Positions 33,803 through 43,432 of a stretch of 64,000 nt of DNA are shown in pieces. Positions within the stretch are counted from its first letter, which is position 1. Every line of letters starts with the position of its first letter. The stretch lies in NCBI RefSeq assembly GCF_004327985.1, contig NZ_SJDL01000016.1:1-64000 (forward strand). The letters run 5' to 3'. A program made the position numbers and the translations under genes. The DNA comes from Marinobacter halodurans (GTDB lineage: Bacteria > Pseudomonadota > Gammaproteobacteria > Pseudomonadales > Oleiphilaceae). Below the pieces are notes generated by a model that was given only the letters and a program-made list of their open reading frames with translations, was not told the origin of the DNA and made no database searches.

Positions 33803-34669
33803 ATGCCCACCCCGCTGTACCAGCGCTTGCTGCCATTCCTGTGCAGCCTTGCCCTGCTATTCCCCGCGTCTGAACTCCACGCCGAAAAACCACAACTCAC
33901 CCTGGCCCAGGTCTACGAAAAGGGCGATGCCCTCAAAGGCTACTGGGTCAGCGAAAAACTCGACGGCGTGCGGGCCTACTGGGACGGTGAGCACCTGATT
34001 TCGCGCCAGGGTCATGCGTTTCATCCGCCGGTGTGGTTTACCCGGGATTTTCCGGAGGTGCCGCTGGACGGTGAGTTGTGGATGGGGCGCGGGACCTTCT
34101 CCGAACTGTCCGGGGTGGTGCGCAAGCTGGAACCGGTGGACAGCGAGTGGCGGCAGGTGCATTACGAGATCTTTGATCTGCCCGGGAGTCATCGCCCGTT
34201 CTCGGAGCGGGTGGCGCGGATGCGATCGCTGCTCAAGCCTTCGCCATCCCCCTACCTCGCTATGATCGAACAGACGCCGGCAACCACGAGGGAAGCGTTG
34301 ATGGCGCGTCTGGATGAAGTCGTCGATGAGGGCGGTGAAGGGCTGATGCTGCATCGGGGCGGCGCCCTGTATGAAGCCGGCCGCTCGGACGATTTGCTGA
34401 AGGTGAAGCGGTATCAGGATGCCGAGGCCACGGTGGTGGGCTATTCGCCGGGGAAGGGGAAGTACGAGGGCATGCTGGGCGCGCTGGTGGTGGAGCGTTC
34501 CGATGGCCGTCGGTTCAAGCTGGGTAGCGGGTTCAGTGATGAACAGCGTGCGGATCCTCCGGCGATGGGGGCGACGGTGACCTACAAATATTACGGGCTG
34601 ACCTCCACCGGGTTGCCGCGGTTCGCCAGTTTTATGCGGGTTCGGGATGAGGAGCCGGTGGCGGAATAG
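33803..34669 (+). CDS. ligE: Periplasmic ATP-dependent DNA ligase (LigE type)
   Basis: 288 residues with an N-terminal signal peptide (YQRLLPFLCSLALLFPASELHA), so the enzyme is exported to the periplasm. The adenylation domain has motif I EKLDGVRAYW with Lys52 as the AMP-accepting lysine, motif III-like HYEIFDLP, motif IV EGLMLH and motif V LLKVKRYQD. The OB domain (about 200-285) ends in FASFMRVR. Small LigE ligases seal nicks and are linked to DNA uptake or extracellular DNA in other Gram-negative bacteria. It is convergent with endonuclease V. Confidence 0.9.
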   Translation: MPTPLYQRLLPFLCSLALLFPASELHAEKPQLTLAQVYEKGDALKGYWVSEKLDGVRAYWDGEHLISRQGHAFHPPVWFTRDFPEVPLDGELWMGRGTFSELSGVVRKLEPVDSEWRQVHYEIFDLPGSHRPFSERVARMRSLLKPSPSPYLAMIEQTPATTREALMARLDEVVDEGGEGLMLHRGGALYEAGRSDDLLKVKRYQDAEATVVGYSPGKGKYEGMLGALVVERSDGRRFKLGSGFSDEQRADPPAMGATVTYKYYGLTSTGLPRFASFMRVRDEEPVAE

Positions 34670-34721
34670 GAAACGGGGCCCGATGCGGTTCGCTGGGTTC
34701 ACCGGCATCCTGCGTTTTGCT

Positions 34722-35423
34722 TTATTTGAGCCCTTCCAGGGTCTTAAGCCATTGCTGGCCGCGATTGGAGGCCAGGCCGTCCGCCCAGCGGGTGGTTTCC
34801 GGCAGGCGGTAGCGGGTGATGCAGGCCATGACGTGGTCGATGGCGGTGGGCAGGCTGATGCGGTGGCCGGGCGAGATGAAGAGCGGTTTCACCCCTGAGC
34901 GGGTGCGCAGGACCGCGCCGATGGTCTCGTCGCCGTCCTTCAAGGGCGTCCATTCGCCTTTGCCTTCCGGCACTGGGCCGTGGGTGCCGGTGAGGCGGCT
35001 TTTGCCGACGCCGATGCTGGGCAGGCCGGTCAGCAATCCGATGTGCGTGGCAATGCCGAGTCGGCGGGGGTGGGCGATGCCCTGGCCGTCGCAGAGTAGC
35101 AGGTCGGGCAGGGTCTCAAGCTGTTTCAACGCTTCGAGGATGACCGGGCATTCCCGGAAGGACAGCAGGCCCGGCACGTAGGGAAACCGGGTTGGTAGCC
35201 GGGCCAGTGTGTAGTCGATCGGCGTCAGGTCGTTCAGGTTCAGGACAACGACGGCCGCCCGCGTTGTCTGGCCATTGTCCTCGAACCCGGCATCGACGCC
35301 CGCCACGGTCCTGACGTCGGGCAGGTCATCCTCGGTGCGGACCTGGGCCCGCAATGATTGTTGCAGGGCAATCGCGTCCTTGGGCGTAAGATCAGCCCAC
35401 TCGGTGCTGAGGTCCGGCAGCAT
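34722..35423 (-). CDS. nfi: Endonuclease V
   Basis: 233 residues from ATG at 35423 with AAGGAG five bases upstream; a longer in-frame start at 35453 lacks a ribosome site. It cleaves DNA (or RNA) next to deaminated adenine (inosine). The conserved acidic sites are visible: AGVDAGF (first Asp), [11 protein letters not shown] (Glu), and [15 protein letters not shown] (second Asp), with the VGKSRL lysine. Length and motifs match the family. Confidence 0.92.
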   Translation of the reverse strand: MLPDLSTEWADLTPKDAIALQQSLRAQVRTEDDLPDVRTVAGVDAGFEDNGQTTRAAVVVLNLNDLTPIDYTLARLPTRFPYVPGLLSFRECPVILEALKQLETLPDLLLCDGQGIAHPRRLGIATHIGLLTGLPSIGVGKSRLTGTHGPVPEGKGEWTPLKDGDETIGAVLRTRSGVKPLFISPGHRISLPTAIDHVMACITRYRLPETTRWADGLASNRGQQWLKTLEGLK

Positions 35424-35548
35424 GACCACTCCTTGACGATTCGTTAATGGCACGTTGATCGAAAATCCGACAGAGTATCAACCTCTTGTCTGGCTTCGAT
35501 CGTATCGGAGCCAGTAAACCCGATCAGTAATCAAAGGAGTGTGCCGCG

Positions 35549-36646
35549 ATGGCGGATGCCGGCGCAATCAGAAAGACCGGCCAACGGTTTGTTTTGATCC
35601 TGCTGGCCCTGATTGCCCTGGACTCACTGGCTTGGGCCGATAGCGGAGATGCGTGCAATCGCAGGGTCACGCCAGGTGAAGATCTACAGGTGGCCCTGGA
35701 CGGTCTGCCGGATAACGGGAGCCATCAAACGGTCTGTCTCGATGCCGGCACGTTTCACCTGCAGGACATGGTCACCCTGGAACGCAGCAACCTGACGCTG
35801 CAAGGGGCCGGCCCCGACAAGACGATCCTGCAAATGGCCTCCAGGGTCTCCAGCCCTGTCCTGGTCCTGGGCGATGCCTATCATCAGGAGCCCCGGCACC
35901 CGATCAACCAGGTGACGGTGGAAGGCATGGGTGTTCACGGCGGGGGCCACAGCGATAGCGAATTCCGGCCAGATCTGCCGTACCTGAGCAACAGTGGCCT
36001 GATTGTCCGCCGCGGCGAGCAGATCACGCTGCGCAACCTGGAGCTGAGTGACTGCCGCAGCGCCTGCCTGCTCACGGAGTACCACAGCCAAAACGTGCTG
36101 ATGGAGAACAATCACGTCAGCGGTGCCGAATGGGACGGTATCTCCCTGAACCGGGCCGGGCCGACGCGGATTATCGGCAACACCATCGAGAACAACACGG
36201 CGGCGGGAATTACCGTGGAATTCATGGAAGGCAGTGAAATCCGGAACAACGTGATTGCCGGCAACGGCTCCCATGGCCTCTATCTGGCGGATGCCGAGCA
36301 CAACCGGTTCGAGAACAATGTGATCCGCAACAACGCTGGGGCGGGTGTTTTCCTGACCTGCTCCGTTCGGGACCGTGACCCGGTCCTGTGCTGGGACAAC
36401 AGTTTCAGTCGGGACAACACCTTTGTGGATAACCGGTTCGAGCACAACCGCTTCGGCTATCAGGTGGCTGTGGACAAGGCGGCGAACTGCCAGGACTTTC
36501 CGTCGCCGCCGAATGTCTCCCGGGGGGATATATTCGTGGCCAGCCCCAACCATGAACCGGCCTGGGAGCAGTATGGGCGTTGCCTCGCCTACGACGGCAG
36601 TAAATCGGTGGAAACGGTCAGTCGAACGGAGGCCGGAGCCCGTTAG
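35549..36646 (+). CDS. Secreted right-handed parallel beta-helix protein
   Basis: 365 residues with an N-terminal signal peptide (FVLILLALIALDSLAWA). It begins in the pattern of NosD/pectin-lyase-like repeats: TPGEDLQVALDGLPDNG and CLDAGTFHL, then repeated N-rich turns such as NNHVSGAEWDGI, GNTIENNTAAGI, NNVIAGNGSHGLYL, NNVIRNNAGAGVFL and NRFEHNRFGY. Six cysteines probably stabilise the helix. Function could be carbohydrate binding or cleavage (epimerase or lyase); no catalytic motif is evident. GGAG lies nine bases before the ATG. Confidence 0.72.
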   Translation: MADAGAIRKTGQRFVLILLALIALDSLAWADSGDACNRRVTPGEDLQVALDGLPDNGSHQTVCLDAGTFHLQDMVTLERSNLTLQGAGPDKTILQMASRVSSPVLVLGDAYHQEPRHPINQVTVEGMGVHGGGHSDSEFRPDLPYLSNSGLIVRRGEQITLRNLELSDCRSACLLTEYHSQNVLMENNHVSGAEWDGISLNRAGPTRIIGNTIENNTAAGITVEFMEGSEIRNNVIAGNGSHGLYLADAEHNRFENNVIRNNAGAGVFLTCSVRDRDPVLCWDNSFSRDNTFVDNRFEHNRFGYQVAVDKAANCQDFPSPPNVSRGDIFVASPNHEPAWEQYGRCLAYDGSKSVETVSRTEAGAR

Positions 36647-36662
36647 CGTAGAAGCTCCGGCC
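36631..36662. terminator. Hairpin overlapping the beta-helix stop codon
   Basis: GGCCGGAGC (36631-36639) and GCTCCGGCC (36654-36662) form a perfect nine-base stem between two convergent genes. The T tract after it is weak on the plus strand (TGTTT). Probably a bidirectional terminator. Confidence 0.45.
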
Positions 36663-36671
36663 AGTGCCTGT

Positions 36672-37076
36672 TTAGTGGGATATGATCCGGGGTAATGTCT
36701 TGGCCTGCTGGATCCAGTCTTCCAACTGGCTCAGCCCGGGTAACTGGCGCACCAGCTTGCGTTCGTCGTTGACCTCAACCATTTTCGCGCGAAGACTGTC
36801 CGCCTTGCGTTGGGCGAGCTCCGGTACGGTGTCGACGCCGGCGTATTCGAGAAGATCGGCATATTGGGTGCTGATGCCGTTGATCCGGGCCAGGTCCGCC
36901 CGGTTCACCCACCCCAGGATCAGCTTCTCGCTGATGCCGGTCTGGTGGGCGGTGGTGCGGCGTCCCTTGGGATCGCTGCAGGCCTTCAGCAGGTCGGCCA
37001 GGGTATGGATATCGACCCGTTCCAGCTTGCTGGCGTAGGTGTCGCCAATCCCTTCAATGTCGGACAGTTTGCTCAT
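36672..37076 (-). CDS. DUF4332 helix-hairpin-helix protein
   Basis: 134 residues. Two helix-hairpin-helix-like motifs are visible: LSDIEGIGDTYASKLERVDIHTLADLL (about 4-30) and LARINGISTQYADLLEYAGVDTVPELA (about 62-88), the arrangement of DUF4332. Such motifs bind DNA non-specifically or mediate protein contacts; the exact role is unknown. Convergent with the beta-helix gene. Confidence 0.78.
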   Translation of the reverse strand: MSKLSDIEGIGDTYASKLERVDIHTLADLLKACSDPKGRRTTAHQTGISEKLILGWVNRADLARINGISTQYADLLEYAGVDTVPELAQRKADSLRAKMVEVNDERKLVRQLPGLSQLEDWIQQAKTLPRIISH

Positions 37077-37349
37077 CGTGTCGCTCCCCTAGCAGTCGCC
37101 GGACTGTGCGGACAGTCCGCAAACCGGCCGCACCGGGCGGGGCTTCGCGCCGGGCCGTAAACCGGGCAGCCGGGTGACCTTGAGACCAGTGGTTCGATCT
37201 GGCCTAATGCCGCTCCTTCAATTTAGTCGACGGCGGCCAAAGTGAAAAGTCATCGCAGCCGTAACGGGACGGTAACTGGCCCTTTGCCGGAAGCCAGTGC
37301 TAGTCTGCTTTGCAATCCGAAAAAAACTCCGCACCGCCAGGGAATTGCG

Positions 37350-38660
37350 ATGCCATCCGAAGTCAGTCCGACTGCTGTACCCACCGCCGGAAGTCGGCGC
37401 GCCCTCTGGTCCTGGGCCTTCTACGATTGGGCCAACAGTGCCTTCTTCACCATCATCCTCACCTTCGTGTTTGCCCGTTATTTCAGCCAGTCCGTGGTGC
37501 AGGACGACGTGGCCGGCACCGAGGCCTGGGGCAATATCGTGGGGGTGTCCGGCCTGTTCATCGCGGTCCTGGCGCCGATTCTCGGGGCCATTGCCGACCA
37601 GTCCGGTCGCCTCAAGCCCTGGCTGGTGACGTTTACCCTGCTGTGCGTGTTCGCCAGTGGCATGCTCTGGTTCATCACGCCGGGCGCCGACCAGTTCTGG
37701 CCGGCGGCGATCTGGGTGGGCCTGGGGATCCTTGGCGCCGAATTCGCCTTTATCTTCTACAACGCCATGCTGCCGGAGCTGGCCACGCCGGATCACGTGG
37801 GGCGCTGGTCCGGTTGGGGCTGGGGACTGGGCTATGTGGGTGGCGTGCTGAGCCTGGTGGTGGCCCTGTATGCCTTCATTGAGCCGGAGGGCGCCTGGCT
37901 GGGGCTGGATGTGGCGCAGGCGGAACACGTGCGGGCCACTTTCGTGCTGGTGGCGGTGTGGTACCTGGTGTTCTCACTGCCCATCTTCTTCCTGACGCCG
38001 GACCGACCGCCCACCGGGATGCCCGCCGGACGGGCCGTTCGCGCCGGTCTCGCCCAGATTGCCGAGTCCATCCGTCACGTGCGCCAGTACCGGCATATCC
38101 TGCGGTTCCTGATTGCACGCATGATCTACACCGACGGTCTGGCCACGGTGTTCACGTTTGGTGGCGTCTATGCCGCGGGGACGTTCGGGATGGAGCAGAC
38201 CCAGGTGCTGCAGTTCGCCATTGCCCTGAACATCACCGCCGGGCTGGGGGCGGTGGGCTTTGCCTGGGTGGACGACGCCATTGGCGGTCGGAACACGGTG
38301 CTGCTGTCGCTGGTGGGGCTGGGCGCCAGTGCGCTGGCGATCCTGGTGGTGGACTCGGTAGCGGGCTTCTGGGCCTGGGGCATGATCCTGGGGATCTTTG
38401 TCGGCCCGCTGCAGTCGGCCAGCCGCTCCTACCTGGCCCGGGTGGCGCCGGAGCACCTGCAGACGGAGATGTTTGGTCTGTTTGCCTTCTCCGGCAAGGC
38501 CACGGCGTTTGCCGGTCCGTTGCTGGTGGGCTCGGTCACGGCGCTGACCGGCAGCCAGCGCTGGGGCATGGCCACGATCCTGGCTTTCCTGCTGATCGGC
38601 TTCCTGTTGATGCTGACCGTCCCCTCGGCCGAACGCGTGAAGGCAGCGGCGACGGCTTGA
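37350..38660 (+). CDS. MFS transporter, UMF1 (Atg22-like) family
   Basis: 436 residues, about 12 membrane helices. ATG 37350 is eight bases after AGGGA; the frame is open for another 108 bases upstream, without a good start. The signature FYDWANSAFFTIILTFVFARYFS near the N-terminus is typical of the UMF1/Atg22-like family, which has amino-acid exporters and vacuolar effluxers among its members. The substrate is not predictable. Followed by a threonine dehydratase-like gene 52 bases downstream, which may hint at amino-acid metabolism. Confidence 0.85.
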   Translation: MPSEVSPTAVPTAGSRRALWSWAFYDWANSAFFTIILTFVFARYFSQSVVQDDVAGTEAWGNIVGVSGLFIAVLAPILGAIADQSGRLKPWLVTFTLLCVFASGMLWFITPGADQFWPAAIWVGLGILGAEFAFIFYNAMLPELATPDHVGRWSGWGWGLGYVGGVLSLVVALYAFIEPEGAWLGLDVAQAEHVRATFVLVAVWYLVFSLPIFFLTPDRPPTGMPAGRAVRAGLAQIAESIRHVRQYRHILRFLIARMIYTDGLATVFTFGGVYAAGTFGMEQTQVLQFAIALNITAGLGAVGFAWVDDAIGGRNTVLLSLVGLGASALAILVVDSVAGFWAWGMILGIFVGPLQSASRSYLARVAPEHLQTEMFGLFAFSGKATAFAGPLLVGSVTALTGSQRWGMATILAFLLIGFLLMLTVPSAERVKAAATA

Positions 38661-38712
38661 TACCCGTTGCCGGAGGGTTCAGTCTGGCGATATGCATGAC
38701 TCCGGAGGGCCT

Positions 38713-39681
38713 ATGACTCACACCGCCATTCCGGATGCCCGGGCCGTCCACGAGGCCGAAGCCCGCATCCGGCCCTACCTGTCCGAAACACCCCTGCTTC
38801 AGGTGCCCGACCTGGACGCCGTGATGGGAGCGCCGCTCCACCTCAAACTGGAAAGCCTGCAGCGCACCGGCAGCTTCAAGGCCCGCGGCGCGCTCAACTG
38901 GGTGCTGACGGCCGAGCCGGAAGAGTTGCACCAGGGGCTGGTGACGGTCTCTGCCGGCAATCATGCCCTGGCACTGGCCTGGGCGGCGGCGATGCGGGAG
39001 GTCCCGCTGACCGTGGTGATGCCCGCAGGCTCCAGCCCCCTGAAAGTCCGCGGTACTGAAGCGCTGGGGGCAAAGGTGATCGTCCAGGGCACGATCCAGG
39101 AAGCGGTGGCTCATTGCCATCGCCTGCGTGATGAATCCGGGCTGACGCTGGTGCACCCCTACGACGATCCACGGGTCATGGCCGGTCAGGGTACCGTCGG
39201 CCTGGAACTGCTGCGCCAGGGGCCGGATATCGGTCGTGTGCTGTGTCCCATAGGCGGCGGCGGTCTGATTTCCGGGCTGGGTCTGGCGTTGAAGGCGGCG
39301 CGGCCGGGGATCGAACTGATCGGTGTGGAACCGGCCGGGGCGCCGACCATGCGGCATGCCTGGGATTGCCAGGATGCCGCCGCGGCACTGGATCGGGTGG
39401 ACACCTGGGCGGCGAGCCTGGCGCCGGCGGCGGTGGGTGAGAACACTTACGCCGCGAGTCGGAAGGTGGTGGACGACATCCTGACCGTCAGTGAGGCATC
39501 CATTCGTCAGGCGACGCGGCACCTGCTGTCCAGCGGCCATCTGCTGGTGGAGCCGGGGGCGGCCGTCGGCCTGGCGGCATTGATCGAGCATCGCTTCCCG
39601 GCTGCAACGGGCGATACCGTGCTGGTGCTGACCGGTGCCAACCTGGACCTGGATCAGGTCGATCGCTGTCTGACCGACTGA
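38713..39681 (+). CDS. PLP-dependent threonine/serine dehydratase-like enzyme
   Basis: 322 residues from ATG 38713, four bases after GGAGG. It is a fold-type II PLP enzyme: LESLQRTGSFKARGAL carries the Schiff-base Lys56, SAGNHA is the asparagine loop, and PIGGGGLISGL (Gly-rich phosphate loop) lies at about 181-191. It lacks the C-terminal ACT domain of biosynthetic IlvA, so it is closer to catabolic threonine dehydratase or serine racemase. It converts threonine or serine to 2-oxo acids, or racemises serine. Ends one base before the converging gene. Confidence 0.85.
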   Translation: MTHTAIPDARAVHEAEARIRPYLSETPLLQVPDLDAVMGAPLHLKLESLQRTGSFKARGALNWVLTAEPEELHQGLVTVSAGNHALALAWAAAMREVPLTVVMPAGSSPLKVRGTEALGAKVIVQGTIQEAVAHCHRLRDESGLTLVHPYDDPRVMAGQGTVGLELLRQGPDIGRVLCPIGGGGLISGLGLALKAARPGIELIGVEPAGAPTMRHAWDCQDAAAALDRVDTWAASLAPAAVGENTYAASRKVVDDILTVSEASIRQATRHLLSSGHLLVEPGAAVGLAALIEHRFPAATGDTVLVLTGANLDLDQVDRCLTD

Positions 39682-41004
39682 TTACTGGTGTCGCGCCATC
39701 CTCAGGAAGCGGTGATGGATCCGCCGGACCCCCAGGAAAACGCCGCCCAGGACCACCGGAATCGCGATCCCCAGCACCAGCGATTTGTTAAACGCCCAGC
39801 CGTTGTCGTGGGCGGCGTCCAGGCCCAGTTTCAGCAGGCCGATCAGGTAGTAGCTGATGGCCACCACCGACAGTCCTTCCACCGTGTGCTGCATCATCAG
39901 TTGGATTTTCGAGCGTCGGTCCATGGAGCTCAACAGCTCCCGGTTCTGGTTCTGGATCGCCAACTCCACCCGGGTACGCATCATTTCTGACGCCCGGTCG
40001 ACGCGGCGGGACAGGTCTTCCAGTCGTTCGCCCACGGACTGGCAGGTCTCCACGGCCGGGGTCAGGCGCCGGGTCATGAACTCGGTGAGGGTCAGGTGAC
40101 CGCTCAACTCGTCCTCCCGCAGGGCTGCGAGGCGGGATAGGACCAGCTGGTGATAGGCGCGTGTCGCCGTGAAACGGAAAGTGGAGCGGGCGCGGAAGGC
40201 CTCGATGCGGGCGGCGATGTCGGTCAGCCGGGCCAGGATGGCCGGTTCGTCGACATCTGCGTTATCGGCCAGCGCCTGGGTGATGTCCGCCAGGGTCTGG
40301 TCCATGTCCGCCAGTCGGGGTGAGATGTCACGGGCCAGGGGCAGTGCCAGGAGCGCCATCAGGCGATAGGTTTCGATTTCCATCACCCGCTGGGTCAGCC
40401 GTCCCAGTTGGCTGTCGGACATGTGGTGGTTGAGGATCATGAAGCGGCCAAAGCCGTCGCTGTGCAGCCGGAACGTGCCCCAGATCCGCGCCGCCCCCTC
40501 CTGCGGGCTGCTGCCCACCAGGCGCAGGTCCTCGAACCAGGGGCGCACTCGCGCCAGATCCACGTCCGGGCCGCCGGCGACCTGCTGCACATCCAGGTGG
40601 AACGCCGCAACCACGGTCCCCTGCAACTGTTCCAGCCAGCCCTTGGGCAGGTGGGTGATGCCGGTCGACGTAAACGGATCGGCGTCGGGATCGGCTTGGC
40701 TGGTGAACGTATAGGAGGCGAACTCCAGGTGCATCTCCCGGCGGATACGCAGGGTGCCGAAATCCTTCTCATAGCAGCCCACTTCGTGGACCGGCGCCTC
40801 GAATCCCAGCAGCCGGTGCAGGTGCTGCAGGTGGCGGAACTGCTCGCGCCGCCGGCCCGGTGTGGTCAGCAACGCGATATGGGTGACCCGCGCCGGGCTG
40901 CTCAGGACCTGGAACGGCCGTGAGTGCAGCTCGTTATAGAGCTCATCGCGCAGTGGGTGCAGGTCGAGCCGGCCGAGTGACGGGTGCAAGACAATGTTCC
41001 TCAA
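39682..41004 (-). CDS. DUF3422 family membrane protein
   Basis: 440 residues. The N-terminus with LHPLRDELYNELHSRPFQVLSSPARVTHIALL is the DUF3422 hallmark. A long helical coiled-coil region (about 225-345, with RLEDLSRRVDRASEMMRTRVEL) and two C-terminal membrane helices (VEGLSVVAISYYLIGLLKLG and SLVLGIAIPVVLGGVFLG) follow. Function unknown; the architecture resembles CorA-like or RmuC-like helical membrane proteins. It ends directly against the upstream dehydratase gene. Confidence 0.85.
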   Translation of the reverse strand: MRNIVLHPSLGRLDLHPLRDELYNELHSRPFQVLSSPARVTHIALLTTPGRRREQFRHLQHLHRLLGFEAPVHEVGCYEKDFGTLRIRREMHLEFASYTFTSQADPDADPFTSTGITHLPKGWLEQLQGTVVAAFHLDVQQVAGGPDVDLARVRPWFEDLRLVGSSPQEGAARIWGTFRLHSDGFGRFMILNHHMSDSQLGRLTQRVMEIETYRLMALLALPLARDISPRLADMDQTLADITQALADNADVDEPAILARLTDIAARIEAFRARSTFRFTATRAYHQLVLSRLAALREDELSGHLTLTEFMTRRLTPAVETCQSVGERLEDLSRRVDRASEMMRTRVELAIQNQNRELLSSMDRRSKIQLMMQHTVEGLSVVAISYYLIGLLKLGLDAAHDNGWAFNKSLVLGIAIPVVLGGVFLGVRRIHHRFLRMARHQ

Positions 41005-41264
41005 TGGGTTTTACAGCGGTCCTGTCAGAACCATAGGCCAAAGCGATGGCGGCGGGAAGGAGACGATGGGCGTACGCTGGTGCGCATAAAGGTGTGTCGG
41101 AAAAATTCACACATCTTGTTCAGGTTGAGGATGTTCCGTTGATTTTTTCAGGTAAAAGTGCTGATTCAGGAGGGTAAAGCGGTTTATGGATCGTATTTTG
41201 CTACATGGGGGCGTCCCTGATGGGCAACCCTGTATGGAACGAATGCCGAAACTAAGGAGCGATT

Positions 41265-41852
41265 ATGTACAAGGGAGCAATGCTATTGGCTGGATGCCTG
41301 CTGGCGGCCAACGCCGGCGCTGCAACGATCCACTTCACCGGTAATATCGAATACCACAACGATGTCGTCTACACCTACTTCACCCTCGATAACGACGCGG
41401 ACGACGTGCGCATCTGGACGGATTCGTATCAGGGGGGAATCAACTTTGATCCGATCACGGCACTCTGGAATGCAGACGGGTCACTGATTGATGAAAACGA
41501 CGACAACAGTGGCATCAATCCGTCGACCCAGACCAGCTATGACTCAGGGTTTTCACTGAGCAGCCTGGCGGCGGGGAATTACATCTTTACCATCGCCACC
41601 TTTAACAACGCGGCGCAAGGCAACATGCTGTCCGACGGGTTCGCATACGACGGCCTGGATCCGATTCCCCTGGCCGAATGGGATCAGCCCGCCAGTCACG
41701 AGGGCATGGGTCCGAACTGGAGCCTTTGGCTGGACGGCGTCGACAGCGCTTCCAACCCGGACGATGCGGCGTCCGTTCCCGAGCCGTCCTCCGTCGCCCT
41801 GTTGGGGCTGGGTCTGCTGGGCCTGGGACTGCGTCGCGCCCGTCGCGGTTGA
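41265..41852 (+). CDS. PEP-CTERM protein, DVUA0089 family
   Basis: 195 residues. It has a signal peptide (MLLAGCLLAANAGAA) and a beta-rich extracellular domain with FTGNIEYHNDVVYTYFTLDNDADDVRIWTDSY, matching the DVUA0089 family. At the C-terminus is the PEP-CTERM sorting signal: VPEPSSVALLGLGLLGLGLRRARRG (VPEP, hydrophobic helix, basic tail). It is sorted by an exosortase, none of which is in this window. AAGGAG lies just upstream of the ATG. Confidence 0.88.
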   Translation: MYKGAMLLAGCLLAANAGAATIHFTGNIEYHNDVVYTYFTLDNDADDVRIWTDSYQGGINFDPITALWNADGSLIDENDDNSGINPSTQTSYDSGFSLSSLAAGNYIFTIATFNNAAQGNMLSDGFAYDGLDPIPLAEWDQPASHEGMGPNWSLWLDGVDSASNPDDAASVPEPSSVALLGLGLLGLGLRRARRG

Positions 41853-41901
41853 GTCCCTGCGAGCTGGCGTGACAGGACGCCAGCTCGCTCACAGCATCTT
41901 C

Positions 41902-42546
41902 CTAGATATACTCCCAAAGCCACTGCTCGACCTGTCGCTTGTCCTTGCGCGAGGTCAGGCGCTCGGTATCCAGTGACATCGGCTGGATCTGTGGGCATTG
42001 TACATCGCTGCAGTCCAGGCTGAAGGTCCGTGCTGCACCGAACGGGTGGTCTTCCGGTCCGTAGATGGAGATGATGGTCAGCCGCAGTGACAGGAAGTCC
42101 ACCTCCCGGTCCCGGGGTAAGCCGTCATCCACCTGGACACCGCCGGCAACCGCAGCCCGCTCGATCAACTCCCGGAAACTCTTCACCTCGATACAGGCGC
42201 CACTGTGCAGCGGCCCCTGCCGCGTGCGTTCGCGGACGGGTTTGCGGTTCTCGTCATCGTCGAGGCTTTCGTCGGGATCGGTGGCGGTGGTGCAGAAGAC
42301 CCCTTCCGACGTTTCCAGCTCGACCACCAGGCACTGGATGAAGATGGGCTCCTTGCTCATGTTGCAGATCAGGCAGGGGGAACCCAGGTCGTCCTTGCCC
42401 ACGCCCTTGTTGATCAGCAGGCGCGGCCGGGTATCCCGCCGGTAGGTTGTGTAGAGGAGCTGTGCGTAGAACAGCCAGATGGCCAGCGTACAGACGCTGG
42501 TGATGACCTGTAATACGCCGCTGTTTTGGTTGAGCCAGTCAATCAA
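41902..42546 (-). CDS. Membrane-anchored protein of unknown function
   Basis: 214 residues if the TTG at 42546 is used (AGGGAG seven bases upstream); the frame runs on to ATG 42630 but without a ribosome site and with an unlikely basic leader. It has one N-terminal membrane helix (VLQVITSVCTLAIWLFYAQLLY) and then a soluble domain with cysteines (PCLICNMS, and CSDVQCP). No family recognised. Confidence 0.6.
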   Translation of the reverse strand: MIDWLNQNSGVLQVITSVCTLAIWLFYAQLLYTTYRRDTRPRLLINKGVGKDDLGSPCLICNMSKEPIFIQCLVVELETSEGVFCTTATDPDESLDDDENRKPVRERTRQGPLHSGACIEVKSFRELIERAAVAGGVQVDDGLPRDREVDFLSLRLTIISIYGPEDHPFGAARTFSLDCSDVQCPQIQPMSLDTERLTSRKDKRQVEQWLWEYI

Positions 42547-42703
42547 GGGCGCCCTCCCTGTGCTGTTGGTCTCCCTACCGGAGCCGTGTTCGAAAGGACC
42601 CAGCTTGGGCCTCCCGGCGATTGGCTTCAAGCCTGCCCCCGCTTGAAGGGCTTTCCCGGTTTATGAATGGTAGTCTGTAGGGCTATTTAACGGGGACATC
42701 GAG

Positions 42704-43423
42704 ATGGGCGTACTCTTCGAAGAGATTGATAGCCAGCCGTCCGACATCGGCGAGATCACACTCCGGCGCCGGCGCATTCCGGCGCTGGGGGACCGCGATA
42801 TCTACGAAGTGAAGCTGGGCGAGGAATTCCTCATGTCCAGCATGTTCGTGGACGCCGAAGTGGCGCTGGCGGACCTGGGCCTGGGCGCGCTGACGGGCGA
42901 TGACTTCGCGGTTGTTGTGGGCGGTCTGGGGCTGGGTTATACCGCCGACGCCGCGCTGCGCGACGTGCGGGTGGGTGAACTGCTCGTGGTGGAAATGCTG
43001 GAACCGGTCATCCGCTGGCACCGGCAGGAAAAAGTCCCGCTGGGCGCCGTGTTCAACCGGGACGATCGCTGTCGCTTCGTGAACGGCAGCTTCTTTGACC
43101 TGGCCGTCGAGGGCGGGTTTGATCCGTCGCAACCCGGGCGCCAGTTCGACGCTATCCTGCTGGACATCGACCATTCCCCGAGCGACTTTCTGGACGAGGG
43201 CAACGCCAGCTTCTACCAGCCGGACAGCCTGCGCCTGATGAGCCGGCAGCTCAAGCCGGGTGGTCTCTTCGCGGTCTGGTCCAACGAGCCGCCGGCGGAG
43301 GCCTTCATGGCGGATCTGGGGGCCGTCTTCACGGGTGTTGAGGCGAAGGTCGTCAGCTTCTTCAATCCGTTCCAGAACGGCGAATCGTCGAACACCGTCT
43401 ACCTGGCCCGCAAGCCGGCCTGA
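42704..43423 (+). CDS. Spermidine synthase-like methyltransferase
   Basis: 239 residues with a Rossmann methyltransferase core: AVVVGGLGLGYTADAAL (SAM-like binding loop, about 68-84), acidic VVEMLEPVIRWH (about 97-108), FDAILLDIDHSPSDFL (about 148-163) and LKPGGLFAVWSNEP. This is the SpeE fold, but it lacks a clear polyamine-site pattern, so the substrate is open. Convergent with a DUF4124 gene ten bases away. Confidence 0.78.
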   Translation: MGVLFEEIDSQPSDIGEITLRRRRIPALGDRDIYEVKLGEEFLMSSMFVDAEVALADLGLGALTGDDFAVVVGGLGLGYTADAALRDVRVGELLVVEMLEPVIRWHRQEKVPLGAVFNRDDRCRFVNGSFFDLAVEGGFDPSQPGRQFDAILLDIDHSPSDFLDEGNASFYQPDSLRLMSRQLKPGGLFAVWSNEPPAEAFMADLGAVFTGVEAKVVSFFNPFQNGESSNTVYLARKPA

Positions 43424-43432
43424 GTCGTCGGG

